A stretch of DNA of 64,000 nucleotides. Source: Thermodesulfobium narugense DSM 14796 (lineage in GTDB: Bacteria > Thermodesulfobiota > Thermodesulfobiia > Thermodesulfobiales > Thermodesulfobiaceae). The notes under the pieces are model-generated. The model made no database searches. It was given only the letters and a program-made list of their open reading frames with translations, and had not been told where the DNA came from. Both the position numbers and the translations under genes were made by a program. The stretch covers positions 1 to 64,000 of the forward strand of contig NC_015499.1 of assembly GCF_000212395.1 (NCBI RefSeq), given 5' to 3'. Positions 35,570-45,888 of this stretch are shown here, piece after piece. Each line of letters starts with the position of its first letter. The stretch's first letter is position 1.

Positions 35570-36416
35570 CCCTTTCCCAATAAACCCTTGCGTTTTCCAG
35601 AAAGAAATCAACTTTATTTATCCTGGTAAGGGCGCTTAGGTGGCTCTTTATAACGGTTACTGCAATCCAATATTGGGCGAGAGAATTGTTTATTTCAAGT
35701 GATGACAAGACGTCTGAAATTATCTCTTCTGTGGAACAAGGAGATTCTAAAAGCCTGAGAATGAGATTGTCTATTTCGTTAATTCTCTCTATATGATACC
35801 CTATTTCTTCTATCGCTTCTTTTTTGGATAGAATTTTACCATGACCTGGAACAAGGTAATCGAAGTCAATGTTAGCTATTCTTTCAAGAGAGTTTTTTAC
35901 AAGCAAAGGATCAATTGAATATGGCAGCGGAAAAGTATTCCATAATTCTTTTGTGTATAAAGCATCTCCTGTGAAAAAAATTTTGTCAGATGTTAGATAT
36001 CCCACCTGAGATATAGAATGTCCTGGCAAAGGGACTACAGTAATACCTGGATAGAAAAAGTTTTCGCTATATATATCAACTTTGCAAGGAACGCCCTTCA
36101 TAAGAGAGCTGATCATTGCATCTGGTGGTATAGCCCAACTAAATGTTGCCCTTACGTTAATTTCCGGGTTTTCTACAAATATGCACTCCTCTTTAGGAGC
36201 AACTATTTTTGCTCCCTTGCCCCTAAATAAAAAAGCCATTCTAAAGTGATCTGCATGTCCATGAGTTAGAAGTAAATATTGTGGGTTTATCTTTTTGTGG
36301 TTGTGCATTTCCCATGGGGTGTCTATCATACAGGTCTCATAAAATCCACAGTTAACTGAACCTGGGATGTATGAAGTCTTTCCAGTAATCGTTTCTATCG
36401 TAAATTTCTCTTCCAT
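35562..36416 (-). CDS. Metallo-beta-lactamase-fold hydrolase
   Basis: A 284-residue MBL-fold protein with the metal site HGHADH at 52-57, PLPGHSISQVGYL and a later PGHGK. The C-terminal 80 residues are helical, probably a winged-helix-like addition as in several MBL hydrolases. Substrate unknown; glyoxalase-II-like or thioesterase-like activity is possible. Its leader is only about 30 bases: TATAAT on the minus strand (36428-36423) lies 6 bases from the ATG, with no Shine-Dalgarno. Convergent with adenine deaminase. Confidence 0.83.
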   Translation of the reverse strand: MEEKFTIETITGKTSYIPGSVNCGFYETCMIDTPWEMHNHKKINPQYLLLTHGHADHFRMAFLFRGKGAKIVAPKEECIFVENPEINVRATFSWAIPPDAMISSLMKGVPCKVDIYSENFFYPGITVVPLPGHSISQVGYLTSDKIFFTGDALYTKELWNTFPLPYSIDPLLVKNSLERIANIDFDYLVPGHGKILSKKEAIEEIGYHIERINEIDNLILRLLESPCSTEEIISDVLSSLEINNSLAQYWIAVTVIKSHLSALTRINKVDFFLENARVYWERVK

Positions 36417-36505
36417 TTTTTTATTATATCAAACGGAACTTTAATTTATTGTCATTTGAGATATTTTATGATAAATTAAAAAAAAGATTGAAGGGGGCAC
36501 ACGCT

Positions 36506-37066
36506 TTGAGATATTTTCAAATGCTAATAATTTTATTTTGTCTTTTTGTTTTCCAACGGATTGCTTTTGCTGATTTTGTAAAGGTAGAAGATCCTAACTC
36601 TTCTTGTCAGGTTAAGTTGTTAAGACCTTTAGAAGATGGTGAGTCACTCTCGTGGTCAGGACCATGTGAAAACAGTTTAGCAAACGGTGAAGGCGTTTTT
36701 GTTCTCTATGGCAAGAATGGAAACGAGCTTTATAAATATTCTGGATTTATGAAAGACGGCGTGCGAGAAGGACATGCAACAATTGAGACCCCAAACTATA
36801 AATATGAAGGAGATGTAAAAGGCTGCGTTTTTGACGGTTTTGGCAAGATCGAATATTTAAACAAAAATTCAAACGTTGTTTCATACGAAGGCGAGTTTAA
36901 AAGAGGCCTTTATAACGGAAAGGGTTCGATAAAATATAAAGATGGCAATGTTTATACGGGCGAGTTTAAAAATGGTCTAAGAGACGGCTATGGAACTTTT
37001 AGAGATTCTAAGGGCAAAATTATTTATGACGGTCTTTGGAAAGAGAACGTTTTCTTAGGCAAATAA
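36506..37066 (+). CDS. Secreted MORN-repeat protein
   Basis: From TTG 36506 the protein has 186 residues and begins with a clean signal peptide (RYFQMLIILFCLFVFQ then IAFA). AAGGGGG (36491-36497) lies 8 bases upstream, whereas the longer frame from TTG 36449 has no ribosome site and would bury the signal. The mature part holds four or five MORN-type repeats (YEGEFKRGLYNGKGSI, YTGEFKNGLRDGYGTF, YDGLWKENVFLGK). Two Cys pairs suggest disulfides. It would act in the periplasm or at the surface; function unknown. It is a second MORN protein about 6 kb from the cytoplasmic one. Confidence 0.75.
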   Translation: MRYFQMLIILFCLFVFQRIAFADFVKVEDPNSSCQVKLLRPLEDGESLSWSGPCENSLANGEGVFVLYGKNGNELYKYSGFMKDGVREGHATIETPNYKYEGDVKGCVFDGFGKIEYLNKNSNVVSYEGEFKRGLYNGKGSIKYKDGNVYTGEFKNGLRDGYGTFRDSKGKIIYDGLWKENVFLGK

Positions 37067-37113
37067 AATTTGCAATATTGGCTTTGTGTAGAAATGTTTT
37101 AGTTAATTAAAAG

Positions 37114-37950
37114 TTATGAGTGCTCAATTTCAAAGTTTATCTTTTCCATAACGTCTTTGTAAAAATCATTGGGTGTAACGTCAAATACCTTAGTAAAGGC
37201 TCTGCTCCAGGACACGTTTTCGTGCATAAGCCTATATACTTCTTGAATTTTTGTAAAATTATCCCCTGTTAAGTGAAGAACCATAAGAGTGGCAAGAGGG
37301 TACACGGGAATCTTTTTTGACATACAATCTCTCCAGGTAGCTTCATTTAAAGTTTCTGGGTTTGGTAAAGAGTTATGGGTTAACTTTACGTACATGTTCA
37401 GTCTTGCAAGCGGATCTTGAAACGCTATCTCTTTTGAAGTAATACCAGCTTTTACCTGGGCAATATACCTAAATGCCTCTGGAGTTCCCTCGTCAAACCA
37501 TATTGGCACATTTGTTTGCTTTCCATATTGTCTTTGTACTTGGTGAAAGATCTCGTGTGGAAGGACTCTAAATGCTTCTGCTTTATACTTGTCAAGCCTA
37601 TCAGAGCCCCTGATTATAACAATAGGCTCTTTTGTAGAGCTTTCCCCTCCTGATATATTTGCTTCCTTTTCTGCTAAAGCCTCTGAATAATGAAAGTACT
37701 CAATTAAAGCATTTTTATAGTCCTCTTTGTCACTTGTTAAGACCACATTTATTCTTTCGTTCAATACGAAGCCATAATCTTTGATCATCTCTTTGGTGGT
37801 ATTAAGTGCTAAATTAACATTATCAATTTCGTTCTGAGTAACTCCAGGTCTGATTATCAAGTTAAAGATATCGGCACTTGCTACAGCGTTAAAAGGAGCA
37901 AATAATAGACAAATAAAGAAGAGTATTGCAGAAAAAAGGCGTCTTATCAT
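37114..37950 (-). CDS. Secreted HExxH metallopeptidase-like protein
   Basis: A 278-residue protein with a signal peptide (1-26, ending AVASA). The zinc motif HEIFH is at 132-136, and Glu154 in WFDEGTPE is 18 residues downstream, a gluzincin arrangement as in the peptidase MA-like family. The C-terminal half is helical. Substrate unknown; proteins of this type occur as periplasmic or surface peptidases. A well-formed GGAGAG site precedes the ATG on the minus strand. It is a lone gene, divergent from the MFS gene at 38121. Confidence 0.75.
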   Translation of the reverse strand: MIRRLFSAILFFICLLFAPFNAVASADIFNLIIRPGVTQNEIDNVNLALNTTKEMIKDYGFVLNERINVVLTSDKEDYKNALIEYFHYSEALAEKEANISGGESSTKEPIVIIRGSDRLDKYKAEAFRVLPHEIFHQVQRQYGKQTNVPIWFDEGTPEAFRYIAQVKAGITSKEIAFQDPLARLNMYVKLTHNSLPNPETLNEATWRDCMSKKIPVYPLATLMVLHLTGDNFTKIQEVYRLMHENVSWSRAFTKVFDVTPNDFYKDVMEKINFEIEHS

Positions 37951-38120
37951 GTTCTCTCCTTAAAAATTTATAATTTAGTATATGCATATTATATATCTTA
38001 AATTTAAAAATTTAGAAGTTTTCAAATTAATTATCAATCTTGTTTATAAATGTAATTTTAAATTTTTATAAGTTTTTACTATATAATTACGTAATACTAT
38101 TTTCAAGGGAGGTTTTGGTG

Positions 38121-39416
38121 GTGGATAAAACTCAGGTAGATGAGGTATTGAAAAGAACTTTAGGCAAGAGGTATTTCAATGTTATTTTGCCATTATTTAT
38201 TGCTTCTGTATTGGCATTTCTCGATCGCCTCAATCTGAGCTACGCAGCGCTAACTATGAATAAAGCTTTGGGCTTTACTCCAGAGGTTTTTGGTTTTGGT
38301 GCAGGCATTTTGTTTTGGGGATATGTACTCTTTGAAGTGCCTGGTGCAATATTTGCAGCAAAGTGGAGCGCCTCAAAATGGATTGTAAGAATTCTTATCA
38401 CCTGGAGCATTGCTACAACTTTGATGATGTTTGTTAAAACTCCCATTGAATTTTATATTGTTAGATTTTTAATAGGAGCTGCTGAAGCAAGCTTTTACCC
38501 TGTATGCTATGCCATCTTTTTCCCAAGATGGTTTGCTCCAAACGAAAGGGCCAGAGCAATTTCCGTTATGCTCACATCCTTATTGGTTGCAAGCATTTTA
38601 GGATCGCCTTTGGCCGGGATCTTAATTGGAATGTCAATTTTTAATTTGGCAGGTTGGCAGCTCTTATTTTTAGTAGAGGGATGTTTATCTCTTGTACTTG
38701 GTATAGTTTTGTGGTTTTGGATAAAGGATTGGCCAAAGGATGTAAACTGGCTATCCAGCGAAGAAAAGAAAATTTTTTCAGAACTTTACCAACATGAAAT
38801 AACAGCAAAAAACAATGTAAAGAAATATACTTTGTGGGATGGGTTAAAAGATTTAGAAGTTTTGAAACTTGGTTTTATATACTTCATGTGGATTGTAGGT
38901 TTTTGGGGTTTTGGCTTTTGGCTGCCTACCGTATTGAAATCTGTTTCAGGTTTATCTAACGCCAATGTTAGCTTTTTGGTTACAATCCCAATGGTTCTTT
39001 CTTTAATAGGATTTTTAATTGTTGGCAATTCGTCTTCCAGAAAAGGTGAAAAAAGATTACATGTAGCTTTGCCTCTTTTTATAGGAGCAATTGGTCTTGC
39101 CGGTACCGTTCTTATTCACGACCCAGTTTTAAATTTTGTTTTTATTAACTTTGCTGCAATAGGAGTATATAGTGGAATGGGAGTGTGGTGGTCTATTCCT
39201 ACTACTTTTTTATCAGAAACTGCAGCTGCGGGAGCAATTGGTTTGATTAATTCTATTGGAAATATTGGAGGATGGGTAGGTCCATTTTTAATTGGCATTG
39301 TAAAAAGTTATACAGGATCATATACTCTGGCATATTTGTGTTTAGCCCTGTGTTTAATCGTTTCCGGAATATTAATTTTTACACTGCCAAAAAAACGTCC
39401 AACTGACAGCCTGTAA
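38121..39416 (+). CDS. MFS transporter, anion:cation symporter (ACS) family
   Basis: A major facilitator of about 431 residues with twelve helices. FLDRLNLSYAALTMNKALG and RFLIGAAEASFYPVCYAIFFPRWF, shortened here in places, match the ACS family, which imports organic acids such as tartrate, phthalate or hexuronates with H+ or Na+. The substrate cannot be told from sequence. Start: AAGGGAGG (38105-38112) gives 5 bases to GTG 38118 and 8 to GTG 38121; the longer frame from TTG 38040 is unsupported. TATAAT at 38082-38087 is a possible -10. It stands alone before groES. Confidence 0.85.
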   Translation: MDKTQVDEVLKRTLGKRYFNVILPLFIASVLAFLDRLNLSYAALTMNKALGFTPEVFGFGAGILFWGYVLFEVPGAIFAAKWSASKWIVRILITWSIATTLMMFVKTPIEFYIVRFLIGAAEASFYPVCYAIFFPRWFAPNERARAISVMLTSLLVASILGSPLAGILIGMSIFNLAGWQLLFLVEGCLSLVLGIVLWFWIKDWPKDVNWLSSEEKKIFSELYQHEITAKNNVKKYTLWDGLKDLEVLKLGFIYFMWIVGFWGFGFWLPTVLKSVSGLSNANVSFLVTIPMVLSLIGFLIVGNSSSRKGEKRLHVALPLFIGAIGLAGTVLIHDPVLNFVFINFAAIGVYSGMGVWWSIPTTFLSETAAAGAIGLINSIGNIGGWVGPFLIGIVKSYTGSYTLAYLCLALCLIVSGILIFTLPKKRPTDSL

Positions 39417-39441
39417 TTTTAAAATATCTGTATTTTGCCTC

Positions 39442-39469
39442 TTGACATTTAGTTCTGAGACAATATAAT
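39442..39469 (+). promoter_or_regulatory. Consensus sigma-70 promoter of groESL
   Basis: TTGACA at 39442-39447 and TATAAT at 39464-39469 are perfect hexamers with a 16-base spacer. The predicted transcript start falls at about 39476, so the CIRCE operator at 39478 overlaps the first transcribed bases. Confidence 0.9.
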
Positions 39470-39477
39470 ATCTATTG

Positions 39478-39504
39478 TTAGCATTCATCTTAATTGAGTG
39501 CTAA
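39478..39504 (+). promoter_or_regulatory. CIRCE operator (HrcA-binding site)
   Basis: Inverted repeat TTAGCATTC (39478-39486), 9-base spacer, GAGTGCTAA (39496-39504). This is the CIRCE element with one mismatch in the left arm (consensus TTAGCACTC). It sits just downstream of the promoter and before groES, the standard place for HrcA repression of chaperonin genes. hrcA itself is not in the window. Confidence 0.92.
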
Positions 39505-39534
39505 CAATTGTTAAAAACTTATGGAGGTGATTCT

Positions 39535-39822
39535 ATGAATCTTAAACCATTGGGCGATCGCATAATTGTAGAGCCTGTGGAAGCTGAAGAGAAGACTGTA
39601 TCTGGCATTGTGCTGCCAGACACCGCAAAAGAGAAACCACAAGAAGGTATTGTTGTAGCGGTTGGACCAGGAAGGATTCTTGACAATGGGACGAGGGTCC
39701 CACTGGAAGTAAAAGTAGGGGACAGAGTTGTGTTTGCCAAGTATGGTGGCACAGAAATTAAGATTAACTCGAAGGATTATCTAATCCTTTCAGAACGCGA
39801 TATATACGCTATTAAAGGATAA
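39535..39822 (+). CDS. groES: Co-chaperonin GroES
   Basis: Heptameric lid of the GroEL folding chamber. The 95-residue protein has [25 protein letters not shown], shortened here in places, the mobile loop, and [13 protein letters not shown] at the C-terminus. ATG 39535 with GGAGGTGAT is chosen; the longer frame from TTG 39508 would start within the leader just after CIRCE. groEL begins 15 bases downstream. Expression should rise when HrcA is inactivated by heat. Confidence 0.97.
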   Translation: MNLKPLGDRIIVEPVEAEEKTVSGIVLPDTAKEKPQEGIVVAVGPGRILDNGTRVPLEVKVGDRVVFAKYGGTEIKINSKDYLILSERDIYAIKG

Positions 39823-41472
<1,650 letters not shown>

Positions 41473-41504
41473 AGACTAGTTAGATTTTACTTTTAAATAC
41501 TTCA

Positions 41505-41534
41505 CCCCTCCAGAAATGGAGGGGTTTTTGTTTT
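41505..41534 (+). terminator. Rho-independent terminator after groEL
   Basis: CCCCTCCA (41505-41512) pairs with TGGAGGGG (41517-41524) around a stabilising GAAA tetraloop and is followed by a T-rich tail. A textbook intrinsic terminator for groESL. Confidence 0.95.
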
Positions 41535-41673
41535 ATAAATTTAATAACTAGTAATTAGAATATACTAAATTATATTAAAAATTAATTTTTTTTATTTTTT
41601 TGCTATATAATACTATTATAAAAGTAACTTATATCTAGAAATAATTATCATTACGCTTTTAAGGGGGCAGTAT

Positions 41674-43860
41674 ATGAAAAAGTTCTTTAAGTTTTTTTTA
41701 GATCTATCTTTAAGAAAGAAGTTAGGATTTTCTGTCTTTGTAAGCTTTCTTGTTTTTGGTCTATTTCTTTCGGGCGGAGGGCTTTTGCAGCTAAAAAATG
41801 CATTTGATATCTCTGCAAACTATGACGTAAAAACACTTTATGACGGTGCAAACATGCTTCTTGATAGCGACATTTCAACAGCAAAGCAAATGGCTATATT
41901 GGTTTCAAAGGAGCAAGATGTAATTTCTGCGATCAAGACTAATAACATGGCGCAACTTCAGACTATCTTAGTTAACTATGTAAAAGACCATCCCGGATTT
42001 TTCGTTACAGTTGTAAACCCTCAGGGACAGGTTTTAATGAGAGGACACGATCCTGGAAAAAGACTTGACGTGTTAAAAGAGGCTGCTGAAGTAGAGAAAG
42101 CTCTTAAAGGAGAGGTGGTAGCGGGGATTTCTAAAGGTAATGTTAGTGGACTTTCTATTAGAGCTGGTGCTCCAATAAAGGATGAAACAGGTAAGATTAT
42201 TGGCGCTGTTTCTACAGGAATGATGATATCAGGGTCTACTTCTATCGTAGATCAGATCAAAGAAAAGATGGGCGCAGAGGCAACGTTTTTTGATAACGAC
42301 ACGCGAGTGAGTACCACTCTTAAAAAACAAGATGGTTCAAGGGCTATTGGAACAAAGATGGATAACCCAAAGGTTATAGACACTGTCTTAAAGGAAGGTA
42401 AGCCTTTGCAGATTAAAAATACTTTATTTGGCAAGCCTTACTATTCATACTATGCACCATTGAAAGATATTGATGGTAAAGTAATAGGAATGTTTTTTGT
42501 AGCAAAAAGCGCTGAATTTTATGATTCTCAGCTGTTTAACTTCACTTTGATTCAATTTGGTCTTAACTTACTTGCAATTGTTATTGGTATGGCCCTTCTT
42601 CTCTTTGCCCTGGAGATATTCTTGATGAAACCTATATATAAAACTGTTGACGGAATAGAGAGGATAGCAAGAGGGGATATTAGCACTAAAATGCAGCGGG
42701 TATACGAAGACGAGATGGGAACCATTGCGAAATCCATTGAAAAAATGAGGCAGAGTCTTGTAAGCATTATCTCTAACATCAACTCTTCATCGGATGAGAT
42801 CCTAAAGATTTCAGAACAATTGCTTAAAGTATCAGATTCTGTATCATCTGCAGCAAAGGAGGCATCTAGAACCTCTGAAGGAACTGCAAAGGGTGTAGAA
42901 AATCTTTCTAATATTGCACAAAAGTTGACCAATAGCGCTCAGGTGCTCATTAGAGGTATTAGCGCTATTGCAAAGGGAGCAGAGGAACAAGCCACAAACG
43001 CTTCTTCAATTGCAGAAAGCATTGCAAATATTGCAAAGAGCACCGATACGCTTCAAAAGGCTGCTTTGGGAGTTAATAACCTTGCTAATACAGTTGATAA
43101 AAAGGCCAAAAACGGTCATGAGATACTTAAAAAGAGAGAAGAGCTGGCAGAGAGGATTGCAAAAGCAGTTGACGATTTGTCCAGAAATATTGGCACTCTC
43201 GATCAGAGGTCTGATGATATTGGAAAGATCGTTGACTTGATTTCAAATATAGCCGATCAAACAAATCTCTTGGCTTTGAATGCTGCTATTGAGGCGGCAA
43301 GAGCAGGAGATGCGGGAAGAGGCTTTGCAGTAGTAGCTGATGAAGTTAGAAAGCTTGCTGAAGAGTCACAAAAGGCAGCAAACGAAATAGCTAACTTGAT
43401 TAACGAAACTAGAAGGGAAACTAAAGCTGCATCAGCTTCTATGACAGAGGCGCTTTCTGAGGTAGATGCGGGCAGGTCTTTATCCTCCGAAGTTATGGAG
43501 TCCTTTAATATGATCACTGTTAACATTGCTGGACTTTTAAAGCAGATAACAAGGGCAAGAGAGAGCGTTAACGAAGTTACAAGTGGTATAAAAAATATTG
43601 AAACAAATGTCAGTAACCTTGCTGCCCTTTCAGAAGAGTATTCAGCTAGTGCCAATGAAATGAACGATGCTGCACTAGAGGTTCAAAAAGAGGTTGAAAA
43701 CGTAGCTGCAATAGCAGAAGAGAGCGCTGCATCTACAGAGGAGATTTGTGCTACCACCCAGGAGCAGACTGGAATGATGGAGCAGCTTAAAGGGATTTCG
43801 GCATCTCTTAAGGAAAAGGTAGAAGGACTTGACAAAGAAGTGGATAAATTTAAGCTATAG
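41674..43860 (+). CDS. Methyl-accepting chemotaxis protein
   Basis: Membrane chemoreceptor of 728 residues. Order: membrane helix (about 18-38), extracellular Cache-type ligand domain (about 45-285), second helix (about 290-315), HAMP (about 315-370), and the cytoplasmic signalling domain with the conserved hairpin tip [20 protein letters not shown], ending in adaptation helices. No C-terminal CheR/CheB tether pentapeptide is present. The ligand is unknown; Cache domains often bind small organic acids or amino acids. GGGGGC precedes ATG 41674, with TATAAT at 41606-41611 as a possible -10. It is a single-gene unit closed by a terminator. Confidence 0.95.
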   Translation: MKKFFKFFLDLSLRKKLGFSVFVSFLVFGLFLSGGGLLQLKNAFDISANYDVKTLYDGANMLLDSDISTAKQMAILVSKEQDVISAIKTNNMAQLQTILVNYVKDHPGFFVTVVNPQGQVLMRGHDPGKRLDVLKEAAEVEKALKGEVVAGISKGNVSGLSIRAGAPIKDETGKIIGAVSTGMMISGSTSIVDQIKEKMGAEATFFDNDTRVSTTLKKQDGSRAIGTKMDNPKVIDTVLKEGKPLQIKNTLFGKPYYSYYAPLKDIDGKVIGMFFVAKSAEFYDSQLFNFTLIQFGLNLLAIVIGMALLLFALEIFLMKPIYKTVDGIERIARGDISTKMQRVYEDEMGTIAKSIEKMRQSLVSIISNINSSSDEILKISEQLLKVSDSVSSAAKEASRTSEGTAKGVENLSNIAQKLTNSAQVLIRGISAIAKGAEEQATNASSIAESIANIAKSTDTLQKAALGVNNLANTVDKKAKNGHEILKKREELAERIAKAVDDLSRNIGTLDQRSDDIGKIVDLISNIADQTNLLALNAAIEAARAGDAGRGFAVVADEVRKLAEESQKAANEIANLINETRRETKAASASMTEALSEVDAGRSLSSEVMESFNMITVNIAGLLKQITRARESVNEVTSGIKNIETNVSNLAALSEEYSASANEMNDAALEVQKEVENVAAIAEESAASTEEICATTQEQTGMMEQLKGISASLKEKVEGLDKEVDKFKL

Positions 43861-43885
43861 AATTTTAAAAACTTAAAGTTCTTAT

Positions 43886-43914
43886 AGAAAGGGCTTCTTC
43901 AAGAAGCCCTTTCT
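43886..43914. terminator. Bidirectional terminator between mcp and ogt
   Basis: A near-perfect 14-bp inverted repeat pairs AGAAAGGGCTTCTT (43886-43899) with AAGAAGCCCTTTCT (43901-43914). It ends the MCP transcript, and its other arm lies within the last codons of the opposing ogt gene, so it could serve both convergent units. Confidence 0.8.
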
Positions 43915-44384
43915 AAATTTAAAAGATAGGATTTAATTGTAAGAAATTCACTTTTTTTGCCAAAAAATCCGCCTAAATCTTTTTTTGAAACAACCCTGTG
44001 ACATGGAACAATAATTGGGAGTACATTTTTCCGACAGGCATTGCCCACTGCTCTTGTAGCAGAGATCATTTTGATTTCTGTTGCAATATCAGAATATGTT
44101 TTGACATCTGAGTATTCTATGGATAATATTCTTTCCCAAACAAGCTTTTCAAAGTTAGTGCCCAAAAGTTTAAATTTAATATTAAAACTTTTTCTCTTTC
44201 TATTCAAATATTCAGCTAATTGTGTAATTTCATCTTCTAAAATTAAGTCGTTTCTTTTTGGTTTAAACTCCTCATAAAAATATGAAAAGCTAGAGTCATT
44301 AAGAAAAAGTCTTGTAACAAAGTCATTTTCTTTAATTACGTATATATTTGAATACTTATATGGCAGAGAAGAAAAATAAATCAT
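43899..44384 (-). CDS. ogt: Methylated-DNA-[protein]-cysteine S-methyltransferase
   Basis: Suicide repair protein that moves O6-alkyl groups from guanine to its own cysteine. The acceptor is Cys128 in VPCHRVV, with helix-turn-helix residues TRAVGNACRKN upstream. The 161 residues match the short Ogt type; the N-terminal domain is poorly conserved. The 3' end sits in a terminator hairpin. Its start overlaps the end of the secreted OB-like gene by 4 bases (ATGA), so the two are translationally coupled. Confidence 0.9.
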   Translation of the reverse strand: MIYFSSLPYKYSNIYVIKENDFVTRLFLNDSSFSYFYEEFKPKRNDLILEDEITQLAEYLNRKRKSFNIKFKLLGTNFEKLVWERILSIEYSDVKTYSDIATEIKMISATRAVGNACRKNVLPIIVPCHRVVSKKDLGGFFGKKSEFLTIKSYLLNLERAS

Positions 44385-45037
44385 TTGAGAAGCTTTACCA
44401 ATCTAATTTCAAATCCAGCTTTTTCATCTGGCTTTACTTTTGCTATAAAAGAAACGGCACTGTCAGTTTTATACATAAAGTTTGTTCCTGATATGAAGGC
44501 GGCGCCAGTGTTGTCTTCTATTACAGTATCTGACTTAGTGACTAGAGCACCCCAAATATCGTTCGTATTGGTTGGCCTAGACCAGCCAAGAAATCTAGCA
44601 TTTAACCTGACAAATTTATTTACAAATTTCTCGGGATTGTCATGTATATCCTTAATTGTTACTAAAGGTATGTCATGCGGCGTTGATATGTAAACGTCGT
44701 ACGTAAGAGGCTTTAAATTCTCTTTGTTTGACTTGGCAACTATCTTTGTGTATGAAGTCTTATCAGAAATTACTTTGAAATAATAGATTTTGCTATCTGG
44801 CAAACTTTCTTCTCTAGTTAATTCTACGAGACTTTTATCATAATCTATGGAAAAATTACTGTTATCTTTTTCATTGATTTTGATTTCAAAGTATTCTCCT
44901 GGTAAAACAAGGTTTGTCTCCCCTTGCTTGAGCAAAAAATCGCTTTGAGATATGTTGTTAAAGCTAAATTCTGCGTATGAAGTGTTTGTAAAAGCAAGTA
45001 ACGTTAAGATTAAAAAGATAAATGTAAACCTTTTCAT
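44381..45037 (-). CDS. Secreted protein with OB-fold-like C-terminal domain, unknown function
   Basis: A 218-residue protein with a signal peptide (1-22, ending TSYA). The middle is beta-rich. The C-terminal part (about 125-210: IHDNPEKFVNKFVRLNARFLGW, DTVIEDNTGAAFISG, shortened here in places) resembles OB-fold domains in which a strand pair V-R-L-x-A-R and a D-x-T-G-A turn recur. No enzymatic residue is recognised. AAGGAGA precedes the start. It overlaps ogt by 4 bases, an odd pairing of an exported protein with DNA repair. Confidence 0.55.
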   Translation of the reverse strand: MKRFTFIFLILTLLAFTNTSYAEFSFNNISQSDFLLKQGETNLVLPGEYFEIKINEKDNSNFSIDYDKSLVELTREESLPDSKIYYFKVISDKTSYTKIVAKSNKENLKPLTYDVYISTPHDIPLVTIKDIHDNPEKFVNKFVRLNARFLGWSRPTNTNDIWGALVTKSDTVIEDNTGAAFISGTNFMYKTDSAVSFIAKVKPDEKAGFEIRLVKLLK

Positions 45038-45060
45038 AAATTATTCTCCTTCATTATATT

Positions 45061-45786
45061 TTAAGTAATTTTAAATTCCTTTGGAGCTGTCTCTTTCCAA
45101 TTTGTGTTGCTATAAATTATAACCTCTAAATCTGTTAATTTCTTGACGTCTTTTTCAAAACTAAAGATTGAGTCATGACCTGGAACAAAGTTAATTGCTA
45201 TTTTTTTTGCCCTCTTTAGCGACTCTCTGTAATCCTTTATGTCGCCAAAAACTAGAAGGGTATCTAATTCATTATAAAATTCTTTAATGTTTTTTATAGC
45301 ATCTCCTCCGATCAAAGTTTTTGTCCTCTCTAAGAGATATCCCATAGAGCCTGGAGTGTGACCTGGCAAATCTACTGCTACAATGTCATCTAATACTCTT
45401 TCATTGTCCCTTAGGAGAATTGGGTTTCTACTTAGAAGATAGCTGATCATAGATTTGGGCACATAAAGATCTGATGATTTTTCGAAAGACGAACTTGTAA
45501 TATAGTTGTATTCTCTCTCAGATAGATAAATTTTAGCGTTTTCAAAAAGCTCAATATTTATTGCGTGATCAAAGTGAAAGTGAGTAAGGAATATTCCCTT
45601 TATCTCTGATAAAGCAATCCCCAAATTGTCTAAAGAGTCTAAAAGTTCTCTTCTATCTCCATAGCTTCCTGTATCAAAGAGAAAATAGCCCTCAGAAGTT
45701 AACATCAAGACTACATTGCACCATCCAAGCCATCCCCTGTTTGACTTCAGGGGGTATCCTTGCAATACCACTCTTAACCTGTTCAT
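45061..45786 (-). CDS. Metallo-beta-lactamase-fold hydrolase (lactonase-like)
   Basis: A 241-residue MBL-fold enzyme with the full metal site HFHFDH, LPGHTPGSMGYL, GGDA and FVPGHD. The layout resembles MBLAC1 and N-acyl-homoserine lactonase-type proteins, but the substrate is not assignable. GGGGG lies 5 bases before the minus-strand ATG. It is followed on the same strand by the OB-like gene after a 23-base gap, so the three minus-strand genes may form one transcript. Divergent from the gamma-glutamyltransferase gene across 102 bases. Confidence 0.82.
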   Translation of the reverse strand: MNRLRVVLQGYPLKSNRGWLGWCNVVLMLTSEGYFLFDTGSYGDRRELLDSLDNLGIALSEIKGIFLTHFHFDHAINIELFENAKIYLSEREYNYITSSSFEKSSDLYVPKSMISYLLSRNPILLRDNERVLDDIVAVDLPGHTPGSMGYLLERTKTLIGGDAIKNIKEFYNELDTLLVFGDIKDYRESLKRAKKIAINFVPGHDSIFSFEKDVKKLTDLEVIIYSNTNWKETAPKEFKIT

Positions 45787-45888
45787 TTTTCCCCCAGTAT
45801 TTTTTATTTTTAATAATAATATTATAGAAGAATTTTTCTCATAACAATATATAATTTTAAGAAACCACTATAAAAAACGAGGTGAAAG

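Noticed and set aside
38040-38117. Longer start of the ACS-family transporter at TTG 38040
   Set aside because: The GGGAGG at 38107-38112 points to GTG 38118 or 38121, and the upstream part holds a likely -10 element.
42968-43240. 90-codon plus-strand frame overlapping the chemoreceptor
   Set aside because: It lies wholly within the signalling domain in another frame, with no ribosome site.
43257-43655. 132-codon minus-strand frame inside the chemoreceptor gene
   Set aside because: It mirrors the Ala/Ser/Glu-rich helical repeats of the signalling domain and has no start signal.
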